Below, one piece after another: positions 22,440-34,330 of a stretch of DNA of 64,000 nt. The notes below the pieces were generated by a model. The model saw nothing but the letters and a program-made list of their open reading frames with translations, searched no databases and had not been told where the DNA came from. How positions within the stretch are numbered: the first letter of the stretch is position 1; the number at the start of each line of letters is the position of its first letter. This stretch comes from Cornus controversa (taxonomy: Eukaryota > Streptophyta > Magnoliopsida > Cornales > Cornaceae): positions 21,264,001 through 21,328,000 of the forward strand of contig CM048846.1 of the NCBI GenBank assembly GCA_026545225.1. Reading direction: 5' to 3'. The position numbers and the translations under genes are program-made.

Positions 22440-24836
22440 CTATTCTTCAACTCTACAAGATTTAGAAGACAGTCCAAACTTGCGTTGAAATGTGTGAACC
22501 AGCTCGGCGTCAATTTGAAGATTTCTTTCTGGCTTTGTTTCTTCATTGTACTCTTCTTGTACTTGAGAAGAAACATCTCCTTCGAACTCGTCTCCCCACC
22601 CAGAAGATAGAGGTGTTTCATTTGTCATGGTCCATGTAGGCGGATTGAACCTCACCCAATATGCTTTTATTCCGCTGCGAGATTCGATCCAAACAGCATC
22701 TTCGGGCTTCAGTCCCCACACTTTCCCTTCCTCTAGTCTTTTGATTTCTCGAGTCTCTCGTTCCATCTGGGATTGTAGATGATTTTGTTCTTGTTCCTCA
22801 TTTTGCAGTTTCAGACTCTTACCTTGGTGCTTGTCGATGACATGTTGGGAAGGAATTACTTGAGTTGTCATTTGTATATTTTCAGCCACTGATTCCTGTG
22901 AGATCTTTTTAGAACCATCCCCTTCTTGAGCATTCTTCTTTGGCCTCCAAGTAAACACAATTTTTTGATCCTTTCAATTGGAAGTTGTTTGATGAGAACT
23001 TGAAGAATTACCTTCATAATATTTTTTTGATGCAAATCTTTGCAATTTGTCACTTTTGTTATGCCTTGATTTTTCTTGTTCCTTTTTTGAGACATCTTTC
23101 TTATTTTGAGGTTTGAGAAAATGTGTTGGTCTTTTTAAACGACATGCATGAACCTTACTCCCTTGCCAAGAGTATTTCATATGAGATAGTTGAGAATGAA
23201 CTTTGTATGGAGGGTTTGCCTCCTGTTTGTCCAGTCTTCTACCAAGGTTTTCTTGATTCAATACACTATGTAACTGCGAACCTTCAGATGAAGTCACCGA
23301 AATATGATGTGTTTCTTGATACACTTCGATGCTTATGACATAAGACGTATCTATTTCATCGTCCGAGTTAATAAGTATTTTGTCTTCCTCTTTGGACTCA
23401 ACCCCTTTATCTTTAGGACAGTCGTCAGACATATTGGGAAAAGCAAAAACCTTTGCACCACTACTTGTTATGCTGAGTTCCATATCATAGGCATGAGTAA
23501 CCAGTTCTTCAAATGTACGGGATCTGATTCCTTGTAGAATGTAGAGCAACTCCCAGTGCATGCCTTGCATACACATTTCGACTGCTGAGACTTTAGAAAG
23601 ACGATCGTTGCAATCAAGGCTTAGCGCTCGCCAGCGGTTGATATAGTCGACCACAAGCTCGTCCTTCATTTGTTTAGTGTTAGTGAGTTCTAGCATGCTT
23701 ACTATTCTACGAGTACTGTAGAAGCGGTTGAAAAACTCTTGCTCTATTTGCTCCCAACAGTCAATACTCCCAGCTTTGAGGTCTGCGTACCAATCAAATG
23801 CATTCCCTTTGAGGGAATGGACAAATTGCTTGACTAAGAGGTCCCCTTTGGTGCCAGCGTTATTGCATGTCTCCACAAAATGAGCGACGTGTTGCTTAGG
23901 GTTGCCCTTTCCATCGAATTGTTGAAGCTTGGGAGGTTGATACCCAGCTGGCATCCTCATATTGTCAATTCGTCTTGTGTAAGGCTTCGAATACGTGAGC
24001 GAGCTTTGAGAAACACCACCATACTGTGACCTGATTGGGTTAGTGATCATGTCTTGAAGTTGTTGAACAGACAACGAAGCGATAGATGGAGCAAAACTGG
24101 GATGATTTGCCCTTTGTTCGGATGTGCTTGCATGGTGAGCCTTGTTTGCTGTGGCCCCTTGTGGTGCAAAATAGGGCGGGTGTGAGAGTTCTTGACTTGG
24201 CTCCTTAGATTTCTGAGCTTCCAATCTATTCATGAGGGAAACAATCTGCAAGTCTTTTTCTTCAATGGTTTTGGTGAGCTTTTCAATAGCGCTAGCCATG
24301 GTCACAAGTTGTTCCTCTACCGATGTTGTATCGGTCATCATAACTTGCATATTGGTTGATTGTGATTGTGATTGTGTATGAGAATCTAAGTGCCTTGGAG
24401 AAATCAACTCTTTCGGAGATATAGGGGAAGAAACTGAGCGCGATCCCGTATTCGAATTAGAATCCGACATAGAGCGAGATGAGCGCAGTGACATGTCTTT
24501 TGGAAAAGAGCCTTCAAAAACTGGAGGAACTTTTTTAAGACTCATGTTATTGAAGTTCATTATCCTCAATGACTCGAGAGTGATAAATGAATGACGAGCT
24601 TTTGCACTTGCAGGCTTGGTCGAGTTGACATCCGCCATGCTTTGTTTCTGTGCTAGAAAAGCAGGTGCCTTTGTTTTGCTACGAGTTGTTGGTCCAGTAG
24701 AGGTGCTGCTACCACTTGATGGAGCCATAACATTCTTAGTGTCCTTCTTAACGAGCGAGTTATTCATTGTTGCAGCGGCAACATTCTTTACAATATTCTT
24801 TGAGCCTTGACCGAGTTGAACCTTCTTGGGGGCCAT
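22440..24836 (-). CDS. TR-GAG gag, interrupted by one in-frame TGA
   Basis: The first open part (24836-22974, 620 residues) starts MAPKKVQLGQGSKNIVKN, 86 bp inside the 5' LTR. Residues about 310-460 are a Retrotrans_gag (capsid-type) domain with PKLQQFDGKGNPKQHVAHF, GNAFDWYADLKAGSIDCWEQ and FFNRFYSTRR. The N-terminal third is Ser/Thr-rich with a short coiled coil (EKLTKTIEEKDLQ). A TGA at 22976-22974 is followed in the same frame by another ~178 codons to 22440, beginning KDQKIVFTWRPKK, so one substitution (or suppression) separates the two parts. The second part contains WGLKPEDAVWIESRSGIKAY and has an acidic end. No zinc knuckle or protease motif is seen. Gag would form the particle for packaging element RNA. 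Confidence 0.85.
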
Positions 24837-24899
24837 CCATGCAAGGGAAAAAAATATTTGATAAATTGATTAAGGAGATAGAGATGAGAGGCAAAGAAG

Positions 24900-24922
24900 T
24901 CCCACTGGGCGTGCCAAAAATT
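24900..24922 (-). other. TR-GAG primer-binding-site region
   Basis: Directly inside the 5' LTR the minus strand reads AATTTTTGGCACGCCCAGTG. The TGGCACGCCCAGTGGGAC part is the likely tRNA primer site; I did not assign the tRNA. Confidence 0.6.
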
Positions 24923-25956
24923 TGTACACACAAATTTCGTGTCCGAAAACCTAGGAACGAAATTGAGTAACAAACAGTCAATTTTATTAAATCAAGAAAA
25001 AGGGGTACAATTCTCTGTGATCGATTCTTTTACAATAAAGAATCTTTCTCTAATTCAATCTCCTTGATGTTCAGTACAAGGGCTTCAAAAGCTTGTTCTT
25101 GAACCGGTAGTGACGAGCTTTCTTCAAAACTTTAGGATTGAGGAAGGCTTGACTGGATTTTCGATTGAGGGCCGATAAAGCTTGATCTTGAACGATGGAT
25201 TGAAAGTCTTCGAAGAAGAACGGCACTTGTGTGGCGTGCTTGATGCTCTTCGTCTTCAGAACTTTGAAGGTTGAAGGTCTTAGATGAAGAACGGCACTTG
25301 CGTGGTGTGCTTGTTATTCTTCATCTTCAGATTCTTCGATGATTGAAGGTCTTAGAAGAACGGCACTTGCGTGTCCTGCTTATTGTTCTTCGTTTTCAGA
25401 TTCTTCGCGGGTTGAAGGTCTTTGAAGCAGAACGGCACTTGTGTGGCATGTTTGTTATTGTTCTTCTTCAGATTCTTTGAGGATTTAAAGTCTTTGAGGT
25501 AGAACGGCACTCGTGTGGCGTGCCTGATGTTCTTTGTCTTCAGAACTTTGAGTGTTAGTCGAGGCAGAGGTTCGGCAGAACTTTTGTGTTCCTTTGATCT
25601 CTCTGTCTCTTTCTCCTCCTCTGTCTCTGTCTGTCCTTCTGTCTTCGTCTGTGTGTGCCCCCTCGAATGTGTAGGGTGACCTTATATTTATAGGCAAAAG
25701 GGTGGGGGTTTAATTTGGTAACTCCCCATTAATTGTGCCAACTTCCATAAAAAAGAGATTTTGCCTCCTTTTATATGGAAATAAATTAAATTTAAATTTG
25801 AATTATCACACATATTTTTTAAAGGCCTGAACCTTTATGATTTTGACACGTGTCTGCTGCTGGGACCCACAATCGTAGACTTAAATTGATCAAAAGTGTT
25901 TGACTTATTGACCAATCAAACGGTGATTAATCCATCATAAAATTTATGTGTCTACA
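24923..25956 (-). repeat. TR-GAG 5' LTR
   Basis: Right LTR, in minus orientation; same length and ends as the left one. TATAAATATA on the minus strand at 25683-25692 probably drives gag transcription. It carries the same roughly 60-bp CGGCACTTGTGTGGCGTG units (25216-25550). Confidence 0.93.
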
Positions 25957-25961
25957 ATATG

Positions 25962-27066
25962 TATATTAAAGATAAATTGAAGAAAACTTGAGGAATGATT
26001 TTAGAGAGACAGACTAAAGAAAACATAAGAAAAAGAGAGTTAGGTATAAACCAAAAATTTAGGTAAAGATAAAGGGTATATTGTGCTTCAGAAAATGGTT
26101 TTCAGGGTAGTTGGTGTCATTTCATTATATTGAAGGGTAATTTCGGTATCCAAAATCTTAAGGAAAGTGGACTACAATTTTGACTAAAGACTTTCGTGTG
26201 TGCAGGAAAAAAAAAAATGACAGTTCTCAAGTTTTGTCCAAAGGTGTGATGTTTTGAACAACACCTTTCTTCCTTTGAAATCAAGTTAATCACCATTCAC
26301 TCTAAAAAGTTTTTAGTTTAAAGACTTTAGTGTGTGGGAAAAAAAAAAGAAGAAGATAGTTCTCAAGTTTGGTCCAAGGGTGTGATTTTTGAACAACACA
26401 TTGCTTCCTTTGAAATCATGTTAATCACCATTCACTTTAAAAAATTTAAGTTTAATACTTAAATTATCTAACACACCTCTTTCGCATGCATCTGATACGA
26501 TGTTAACCATTAATTTACTCTAATAAATTAAATTGTTAGAGGAGTTAATACTTATATCCTCTAACAAGCCCCCTCAAGTGTGACATTCTTTTCGTCTAAC
26601 ATGTGTTTCAATTTTAATTATCAAGTGACAATGACGTTTGAATTAAGACCTGTTCTAATATCATGTTAATCACCATTTGCTCTGATATCATGTTAAGCTT
26701 TAAAGTTGATGGTGGTTAATGTATATAGTATTAGAGTTTTTAAAGTAGATGGTTGTTATCAAGATATTAGAGCTAGATGTCTTATGTTCAAACCTCACTA
26801 TCACTATGGTAATTAAAATTAAAAAACAAGTGTTAGGCAAAAAGAAAACCACGCATGATGGAGCGTATTAGAGGATTTAAATAGGGGTGAATAAATAACC
26901 GGTGAAATTAGAACCAGAAGTATAACCGTAAAGAACCATAACTGAAGTAAACCAAACCGTTTACTGCGGTTTCAGTTCTGGTTCCAAATTTTAAGACCGA
27001 TTTCGGTTCTAGGTCTATTAGGACCGAACCGAACTATTATACAATGGTTCCTTGAAACTAGAACTG

Positions 27067-27112
<46 letters not shown>

Positions 27113-27220
27113 GTTATAAAATTATTATAATAGTTATAATCATCTTTTGTTATATAAAAAATTTTTAACAATGAAGTTATTATCATAACTCCTATAATAA
27201 CTGTTATTATCTTTTGTTAG
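25962..27220. other. Non-coding DNA with local duplication and (AT)n
   Basis: No gene was found. A unit of about 140 bp occurs twice at about 26170-26450 (shared AGTTCTCAAGTTT, then TTGAACAACAC, then TTAATCACCATTCACT). A (AT)n tract is at 27070-27109. AACCGAACCG-type words near 26900-27040 suggest an unclassified repeat. Confidence 0.5.
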
Positions 27221-27225
27221 ATAAC

Positions 27226-27567
27226 TGATGGTGCAGAAATCGACGCACAATTTAGGTCAATGCTAACCCAAAAAAGACAAGAGAAGAGTAACCGGAACGA
27301 ACACCGGTGTGGTGCTAGGCAATTACTCTCCGACGGTTAAGTCAAAAAATCAGAAAGGTTTAGGAAGCTGTAAAGGCACGTAGAGGGTATTTATTGCATA
27401 CTTGGATAATGGATCGCTCCCGTATTTATAGAAGTCAGATGTGATTGTATTTGAGTAGGAGATTAACTCTTCAGTTTTCAAGTCTATCTAGAAATAGGAA
27501 AGTCATGGTCAATGCTTATTTCTCCTCCACGTCACTTAAAACACAATCGGAGTCTAATTCCCCTTCA
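27226..27567 (-). repeat. Tat element 3' LTR
   Basis: Aligns with 36381-36716 over its whole length (shared AAAAAAGACAAGAGAAG, TGCATACTTGGATAATGGAT, AGGAAAGTCATGGTCA). Just inside, the minus strand reads ATGAACAGGGGACAAC, a polypurine tract. Confidence 0.88.
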
Positions 27568-27989
27568 GTTGTCCCCTGTTCATGAGGGTCGCTTGTCGAA
27601 TCTTAGGAACACATCTGGAACCAAATAACCCATTAGGTTACGAACAATATTCCTGTGAGAAAGTTACATTGGGCTCTGGGTCAACAGGGAGGGCCCATGG
27701 TGGAGCGGAGCGTAGCCATGGGCCGGGCCCGACCTGCTGCGGACAAGTTATCATGGTGGAAGTTGCTAAGGGTGTAGCCCCCTGTGGTACGGTATGTACA
27801 TATCAAGGATTTCTTTTACGTACTATGGTTAAACGATATATAAACTGTAACATTGATTCAAAATTAAATGAATGTTAACACCAAAACTCGTAAAAAATTG
27901 GATCTTTGACTTTCGCCTAGCTAGAACTTGTCCGGCCCCGTAATGGGCTGGACCCACAGTAATGATCGGCTGGCCTCCTTGGGATGATA

Positions 27990-28480
27990 TTCTGTCGACC
28001 AGCTTCCTTGAGGGCCGGCCGGGCCTTTGGTGCTTGGCATTTGTTCAACTGGCCTTCTTAGGGGCGGGCAGTTGACTGGTTGGGCCCTTAGTGCTCAACA
28101 TTTGTCCCGTCGGCCTCCTTGAAGGCCAGTAGTTGACTAGCCGGGCCCTTGGTGCCAGGCAGTTGACTGGTTGGCCTCCTTGGTAGGCAGTTGGCTGATC
28201 AGGCCTTTGGTGCTTGAAATTTGTTCGCCCGGCCTCCTTGGGGGCTGGCAGTTGACTAGCCAGGCCCTTGGTGCCTGGCAATTGATCGGCCTCTTTGGGG
28301 GCTAGCAACTAATTGGCCGGCCTCTTTGGGGATCGACAGCTGACTGGCTGGGCCCTTGGTGCCTCGATATTTGTCCGGTTGGCTTCCTTGGGGGCCGACA
28401 GTTGCCCTTGGTGCCTAACATTTGTCCGACTGACCTTCTTAGAGGCTAATAGTTGACCGATTGGGTCTTTGGTGCCCGAA
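27990..28480. repeat. GC-rich tandem repeats in the Tat element
   Basis: Alternating degenerate units with GGCCTCCTTGGGGGC, CAGTTGACTGG and GGGCCCTTGGTGCCT words, about 35-50 bp each. The block is markedly more GC-rich than its surroundings and lies between the polypurine tract and the antisense gene. ORFs through it (for example 28045-28308) are repeat artefacts. Confidence 0.85.
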
Positions 28481-28555
28481 TTTACCTAGTTGCACCCTCA
28501 CTATGCTCATTTGATTCATGGAATTTTTGCCCGGTTGCATCATGGACTTTGCAAT

Positions 28556-28650
28556 ACGGACATTAGAATATGGACGTTGCAAAGTAGACCTTGGAATATG
28601 GACATTGCAAAGTAGACATTGGAACATAGACGTTGTAAAGTAGACATTAT
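28556..28650. repeat. Short tandem repeats upstream of the antisense gene
   Basis: About four units of roughly 30 bp with ATGGACGTTGCAAAGTAGAC, directly followed by a plus-strand TATA box. Confidence 0.8.
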
Positions 28651-28660
28651 ATACAGGCCT

Positions 28661-28670
28661 ATATAAACAC
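28661..28670 (+). promoter_or_regulatory. TATA box for the antisense gene
   Basis: CTATATAAACACTTGCACCC is a strong plant TATA box, followed by a CT-rich leader and an ATG at 28838. It lies inside the Tat element and points opposite to gag-pol. Confidence 0.55.
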
Positions 28671-28837
28671 TTGCACCCTCGTTACTTATATACCATCTCA
28701 TGCAACCACAAGACTCCATCACTTCCTCTCTCTTTCGCTGCTACTACTTTTTCCAGTATAACTTTTACAAACCCGACTTAGGGCTCTTTGCACCCCATTC
28801 ACCTTTCTAAAAAGGCATTGACTTCATTTACTCATTC

Positions 28838-30556
28838 ATGGAGGACTACTCAGAATGCTTAAACTTGGAGTCTATTATGGATGTCGTAGATGTTGTCGAG
28901 CTTGCCGCCCGTTGCTCATTTCTGGCTAGGGTCTCTGCTCGAGCACCTACCAACGAATAAAAGGCTTGCTCCAATGTTAAAGGGGAAACATGTTTTTAAG
29001 AGAGTGCATTCACTTGTGGTTTGCGCTTCCCCATCCCCGAGTTCTTGAAGTTATTGTCAATGCTTTAAATCTCTTCCCTGCGCAGATTACTCCCAACTCG
29101 TAGAGAATCCTCATGGACTGTGTGGTACTATGGAGAGCATATGGAAATGGTTCTCTCTCCACCAATGAATTTCTTTCTTGCTACACTATCTCAAGAAACT
29201 TAGACTAGCGCCATTTTCACAGTTACTCTCTCGGAAAGAGCCTGTCCAAGACTTTGGTCACGATAGACAAAAGTGCACACACTAGAGGATGTAAAGAATG
29301 TTATTTTTTTGTCTCTGGTTGCTTAACATTGCCACCCCTCGGCATCCCTCGTTCTTGGACGGACGACGATGTATCTTTTAAGCATTAAGACTTTTGATTC
29401 CTCCTTTATACACTTACTTTAATTTTACACATATAAGTTGATCATTGATCTTACATATATTCTCACAGTTGCGAGACACCAACCTGAAGTAATTAAGGTG
29501 GAGGAAGAGAGGCTAAATCGGGCGTTTGCACACTCGATTAAGGACGCGCTAGTTCTTACTTCGGATGAGGGGTTGGCCTCACTAGGCTACAAACCGTACC
29601 TTGCGAAAAAGCAGGGTATGCATTCTTTTTCCCTTATGCACTTTCTTTTTCTAATGGCATTTTATAAACTTACTAGCATTTCAAGAAAATGTGCAGGATC
29701 TTTCTTGAGAAAGGTTGACAAAGACTTACTTGTTCGGCCAAAGGGTGTCGCATTTGGCTTTTCACCCTCCACCCTAAAAAGGCAGTGAAGGCCTATAGTC
29801 CATTGACAAAGGAGCATGTCATCTTTTACCTTAGTTGGGAGTTCCCCCATTATGCCATTGCATCTAGGAGTATCCCAGATCCAAACTCTTTTAGGGTGCC
29901 ATCGACTCAGTTATTTGGAAGCAGAAGTTCCCAAATCAATGCTAGTCAACTTTCAATACGCTATTGCCAGGGCGAGACAATTCATTCTACAGAATTACCT
30001 GGAGCAAGCAGACGCGCTGGGAGCCAATGCAACCACATGACATCTCATGGCAAATCTGGCCAAAGTTTGTTCCTTCTCTACCCACATTATACTGATATCA
30101 CACTTATGTTGTATAATCATACATAGTTTAACATGTTGACAGGGCATCACCTTTGCTTAGTGCATTTCTAATCGCCTTTTGTGGACAGAAGGTGCACTTG
30201 ACAGAGAGATAATAACTTTCAATACCGAGAGGGCAAGCTTTGGTCTAAAGCGGGCATATTTGAACTCCGAGATAGAGTCCATGCATGCTTCTCACGCCTT
30301 TCATATAGGTGAGGTTGACGCTCTTAACGCCCAACTCCGTTATGAATGGGAGGAGGTGGCTAAGTGTAACGCTGACATGCCATGGGTTAGGATTGTGACC
30401 ATCGAACAATTCAAAGACTCGACTAAGTTTGACAGAATCTGTGACCAATCATACGCCGAGGGATTTGAATGCTTTCAAGAATTGGCGCAGGGCGTATACC
30501 TAGGAATGAACTTCTCTCGCCTTCAACTGGACAATACTGAGGGGCAAAGCCCTTGA
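28838..30556 (+). pseudogene. Antisense gene of Tat element ('putative gypsy type transposon' domain)
   Basis: Plus-strand coding remnants lie opposite to gag-pol. The first part contains GLRFPIPEFLKLL and, after a frame change, RILMDCVVLWRAYGNGSLS and TNEFLSCY, then CKECYFFVSG. These blocks fit the plant 'putative gypsy type transposon' (Transposase_28) domain, which in the Tat lineage is carried by an antisense ORF. Later exon-like pieces are 29467-29612 (RHQPEVIKVEEERLNRAF) and, after an intron-like gap, 30179-30556 (coiled-coil-like, VDALNAQLRYEWEEVAKCNA). In-frame stops and frame shifts (for example a TAG at 29101) show it is no longer intact. Its role is unknown even in intact elements. 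Confidence 0.65.
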
Positions 30557-30854
30557 TTTTCATTCTTTCACATTTATACTTTTGTAGTGTTATCCTTTTG
30601 TGGTGTCAGCAAGCCTATGAACTTTATGCTATTTTACTATTTCCTTCCTATGTTGTAACCCATATCATCAATAATAAATTGTTATATTTTCATACCCTGT
30701 AGATTTAAAAAAAAACTTTATCTCGGGAAAGGATTTTTTTTTCTTTTCAGAGATAAAACTTAATTAAGAAAATTTCACGGCATAACCCATAACAGGGCTA
30801 ATCGAAAGCCTTTGCATGATTTATCCCGTTATTTGCTAAAATCCTTCTTAACGA

Positions 30855-31500
30855 ATTGTGCCCCAATGGGGTCGGTTGAATGTTCTCAGAATTAATTCAT
30901 CTCATCTTTTTCATTAAAGGCCATCTAAATAAGGTGTGCCCTAATGGGGTAGATTGACAATGCTCTTGGAATTAATTCATTTCGCCTTTTTCATTAAAGG
31001 CCCTCTGAACGAGGTGTGTCCCAATAGGGTCGATTGACAATGTTCTCGAAATTAATTCATCTCGCCTTTTTTATTAAAGGTCATCTGAACGAGGTGTGCT
31101 CCAATGGGGTCGATTGGTAATATTCTCAGAATTAATTCATCCCGCCTTTTTCATTAAAGGCCATCTGAACAAGGTGTGCCCCAATGGGGCCAATTGACAA
31201 AATTTTCAGAATTAATTCATCCTATATTTTTCATTAAAGGTCCTCTGAACGAGGTGTGCCCCAATGGGGTCAATTCTCGGAATTGATTCATCCCGCATTT
31301 TTCATTAAAGACCCTTTGAATGAGGTGTACCCCAATGGAGTCGATTGACAATGTTCTATGAATTAATTTATCCTGTCTTTTTCATGAAAGCCCTCTGAAT
31401 GAGGTGTGCCCCAATAGAGTCGATTGACAATGTTTTATATATTAATTCATCCCGCATTTTTCATTAAAGGTCTTATAAATAAGGTGTGCCCCAATGGTCG
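30855..31500. repeat. About 79-bp tandem array, 9 units
   Basis: Nine diverged units with GGTGTGCCCCAATGGGGTCG, ATTGACAATGTTCTC, AATTAATTCATC and TTTTTCATTAAAGG. The core CCCCAATGGGG is an inverted repeat. The array lies between the antisense gene and the integrase remnant. Confidence 0.9.
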
Positions 31501-31689
31501 AATGTTCATTTTCTGTTTTGATTATACCAACAAACTTCAAAACAAAAAGAGCTTTTATTGATGTTCAAATAACAATAGAGGCTATTTGAAAACACCTCTG
31601 AACTATCATTCTAAGGCACGACACTAAATTAAGTTTTAATTGAAACTAATAAAGTAAATGCAATTATAAGAAATCTTACTAACAGTATT

Positions 31690-32340
31690 TCCTCAGATAC
31701 TCGGCATTCCAAGGATGGGCTAACTGTTTTCCTTCTAATATTTCTAACCAGTATGCCCCATGTCGTTGAGTTCGGATAACTCTGTAAAGGCCCTTCTAGT
31801 TAGGAGCCTATTTTTCGGTGCCTGGGGGGTTTAGTCGCCTAAGTTACTTCATGGAGGACTAGGTCTCCAGGTTACAAACTCTTCTACTTGACTTAAGCAT
31901 TGTAGTACCTGGACATGGCTTGCTAATATGACGTCACCCATACTCGAGTCTGTTCTCATCTTTCTTCAATGAAATCAGCACTAGCCATGAATTCCCTTTC
32001 ATTGCACTTGGGGTCATAATGCTTAGTTTAGTAACTTGCCAACTGACCCATTTCCAATGGGAGAACTGCCTCACTTTCGAAATCTAAAAAATAGTGGTCC
32101 TATAAGCCCACAAGATACTTGGTAGTAGTTCTGGCCATAAACCCTTAGAGACTTCCAAATGCGTCTTGATCATCTTGAGTATAGTTCTGTTAGCAACTTC
32201 ACTTGCACATTCGCGATTTTTGCAGCCCTACGTGATTTTTGCAGTCTCTTTTATGAATTTCCTTCATGACATATCGAGCTTTGTTTGCTGAAACGCATCG
32301 TAAGTAAAACAACGAGATCCCTATTTTATAAAAGGATTTC
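31690..32340 (-). pseudogene. Tat integrase C-terminal remnant
   Basis: The minus strand encodes EAVLPLEMGQLASY, then TKHYDPKCNEREFMASADFI, then QQAMSRYYNA-like and PGDLVLHEV-like blocks. This is the order seen at the C-terminal end of Tat-type integrases. The zinc-binding and catalytic (D,D,E) parts are missing and several stops break the frame, so it cannot integrate DNA. Confidence 0.7.
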
Positions 32341-32352
32341 ATCGATCAGGGT

Positions 32353-33335
32353 TTACCTAGATGCCCTAATCCTTATTCTTCGTGCCTCCACCTTATCAGG
32401 TGGCAATTCGCCATTTATGATGTACTTGATAAGCGGATCAGCCCATTCTATGCCTTGAGCCACTTGATTCACCTCACTCTGTACTTCCTTTGTTATACTT
32501 GGTTCTTCTATATATTCCACAGGTATTGTATCATCCGTAGCTTCCAGTGCAGTTGTTAAGCGAGCAAGAGAATCAGCATTAGAGTTCTCATCGCAGAGGA
32601 TTCGCGTGATGGAGAACCTTTGGAAGTGAGCAATTAGTTCGTAAACCTTTTGCAAGTAGGGCTTCATTTTTTCTCCTTTTGTTTTATACTCTGTGCAGAA
32701 CTGCCGGGCAATTAATTCGGAGTCCGTGTAAGCTTTTAATTGCTGTACTTCGAGAACTTTTGTCATTTTCAGCCCTACAATCAAAACTTCATATTCAGCT
32801 TTATTGTTTGTCGCCTTGAACCCAAATCGCAAGGTATATTTAAAGCTCTCCCCCTCAAGAGAAATAATTATTATCCTTGCACCACTGGCTTATGCATTTG
32901 ACTATCCATCCACAAATAGTTCTCATGTGTAGTCTAGGGACATTTGGTCCTCCATATTTTGTTGAACTGGTCTTTCCCGCTTTTCCACCAATGTTTGTTC
33001 TTCCTCTGGTGGATAGGTTAACTAGGTTACAAAGTTTGCAAGTACTTGACCTTTATTGCCGATGTCGGCTTATACCGGATATCGAATTCCCCTAATTCTA
33101 TGGATCACTTTACAAGCTGTCCAGAAGTTTTGGGTTTGAAGAGAACTTGCTGGAGTGGTTGATCAATCAATATCACTATTGTGTGTGCTTGGAAGTATGG
33201 TCTAAGTTTCCTGGCTGACATGACCAGAGTAAGAACTAGTTTCTCTATCATGGGATACCTTTCTTCAGCCCCTCGAAGTACCTTGCTGGTATAGTATACG
33301 GGCATCTGAACCCCTTCGTTTCTTCGCATTAGCAT
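32353..33335 (-). pseudogene. Tat RNase H domains (two)
   Basis: 33335-33105 encodes the RT-linked RNase H end (MPVYYTSKVLRGAEERYPMI, then LRPYFQAHTIVILIDQPL). 32832-32353 encodes a second RNase H of the archaeal/plant type (TNNKAEYEVLIVGLKM with its conserved Glu, AYTDSELIARQF with its Asp, and ENSNADSLARL). Two RNase H domains in tandem characterise the Tat lineage. The pieces are in separate frames, so no continuous pol remains. Confidence 0.8.
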
Positions 33336-33449
33336 GGAACTGATCGCTGCAGGTACAGTTCTTCACCAAGGTTTGCACGAGATAAGAGTGGAGGTGAGCC
33401 AAGATACTGCTTTAGGTTAATCAAGGCTCGTTCACACTCTAGAGTTCAT

Positions 33450-34330
33450 TCGAAGGCTTTTTTGAGGACCTAAAAAAATGGGAGGCATTTATCTGTGGCG
33501 CGTGAGATCAACTTGTTTAACGCTGCCACCTTACTTGTCAATCGTTAAACCTCTTTGACTGTTCTAGGTGACTTTGTATCTAGAATTGCTTTAATTTTTT
33601 CTGGGTTAGCTTCAATTCCCCTCTTACTAACCAAGTAACCCAAAATATTTCTAAAAGAGACTCAAAAAGCACATTTACTTGGGTTGAGCCTCATTCTGTA
33701 CCTTCGGAGTATATTAAAGGCTTCTTGTAAATCGATCAAATGATCTGTTGTTTTAAGACTTTTGACGAGCATGTCATCGACATATATTTTCATGTTTCTG
33801 CCAATTTATTTTTTAAACATCATATTAACCAACCTCTGATAGGTCACACCCGCATTCTTCAAACCAAGTGGCATCATTGTCTAACAATACAACCCACTCT
33901 CTATTATGAAAGATGTCTTCTCCTGATCTGTTGAATGCATCAAGATTTGATTGTAACCGGAATAAGAGTCCATGAAACTAAGTCGCTCATACCCAGCTGT
34001 TCTTTCTACTAGCATATCGATCCGTGGGAGAAGGAACTATCTTTTGGGCATGCCCTATTTAGATCGGTGAAATCTACACAAAGGCGTCATTTACCATTGG
34101 GTTTCTTTACCAAGAGTACATTCGTTAGCCAATCTGGATAATGCGATTCTTGTACAAAGTTAGCTTTCAACAACTTATCTACCTCCTTAGATATTGCCAA
34201 ATATCTTTCTGAAGTGAAAGTTCATCTCTTCTATCTGACGGGCTTGACTGTAGGGTCAACATTCAATAAAAGCACAACAACTGCTGGGTCAATCCCAGGT
34301 ATGTCTTTGTGGGACCAGAGAAATACATCC
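33450..34330 (-). pseudogene. Tat reverse transcriptase remnant
   Basis: Minus-strand RT blocks appear in order: MPLGLKNAGVTYQRLVNMMF, the catalytic YVDDMLVKS (codons for YVDD at 33784-33773), and SKRGIEANPEKIKAIL. Several stops interrupt the frame. Confidence 0.8.

Larger units (their letters stand above)
19018..25956 (-). mobile_element. Complete non-autonomous LTR retrotransposon (TR-GAG type)
   Basis: Two 1034-bp LTRs (19018-20051 and 24923-25956) share TG...CA ends and are flanked by ATATG on both sides (19013-19017 and 25957-25961), a perfect 5-bp target duplication. gag runs on the minus strand, so the right LTR is the 5' LTR. Inside it lies a primer-binding-like site (TTTTTGGCACGCCCAGTGGG on the minus strand). 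Inside the left LTR is a polypurine tract (AGTGGGGGCAATT). Only gag is present; there is no protease, reverse transcriptase, RNase H or integrase. This matches the TR-GAG class, which needs enzymes from an autonomous Ty3/gypsy partner. The LTRs differ at few positions by eye, so the insertion looks young. Confidence 0.93.
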
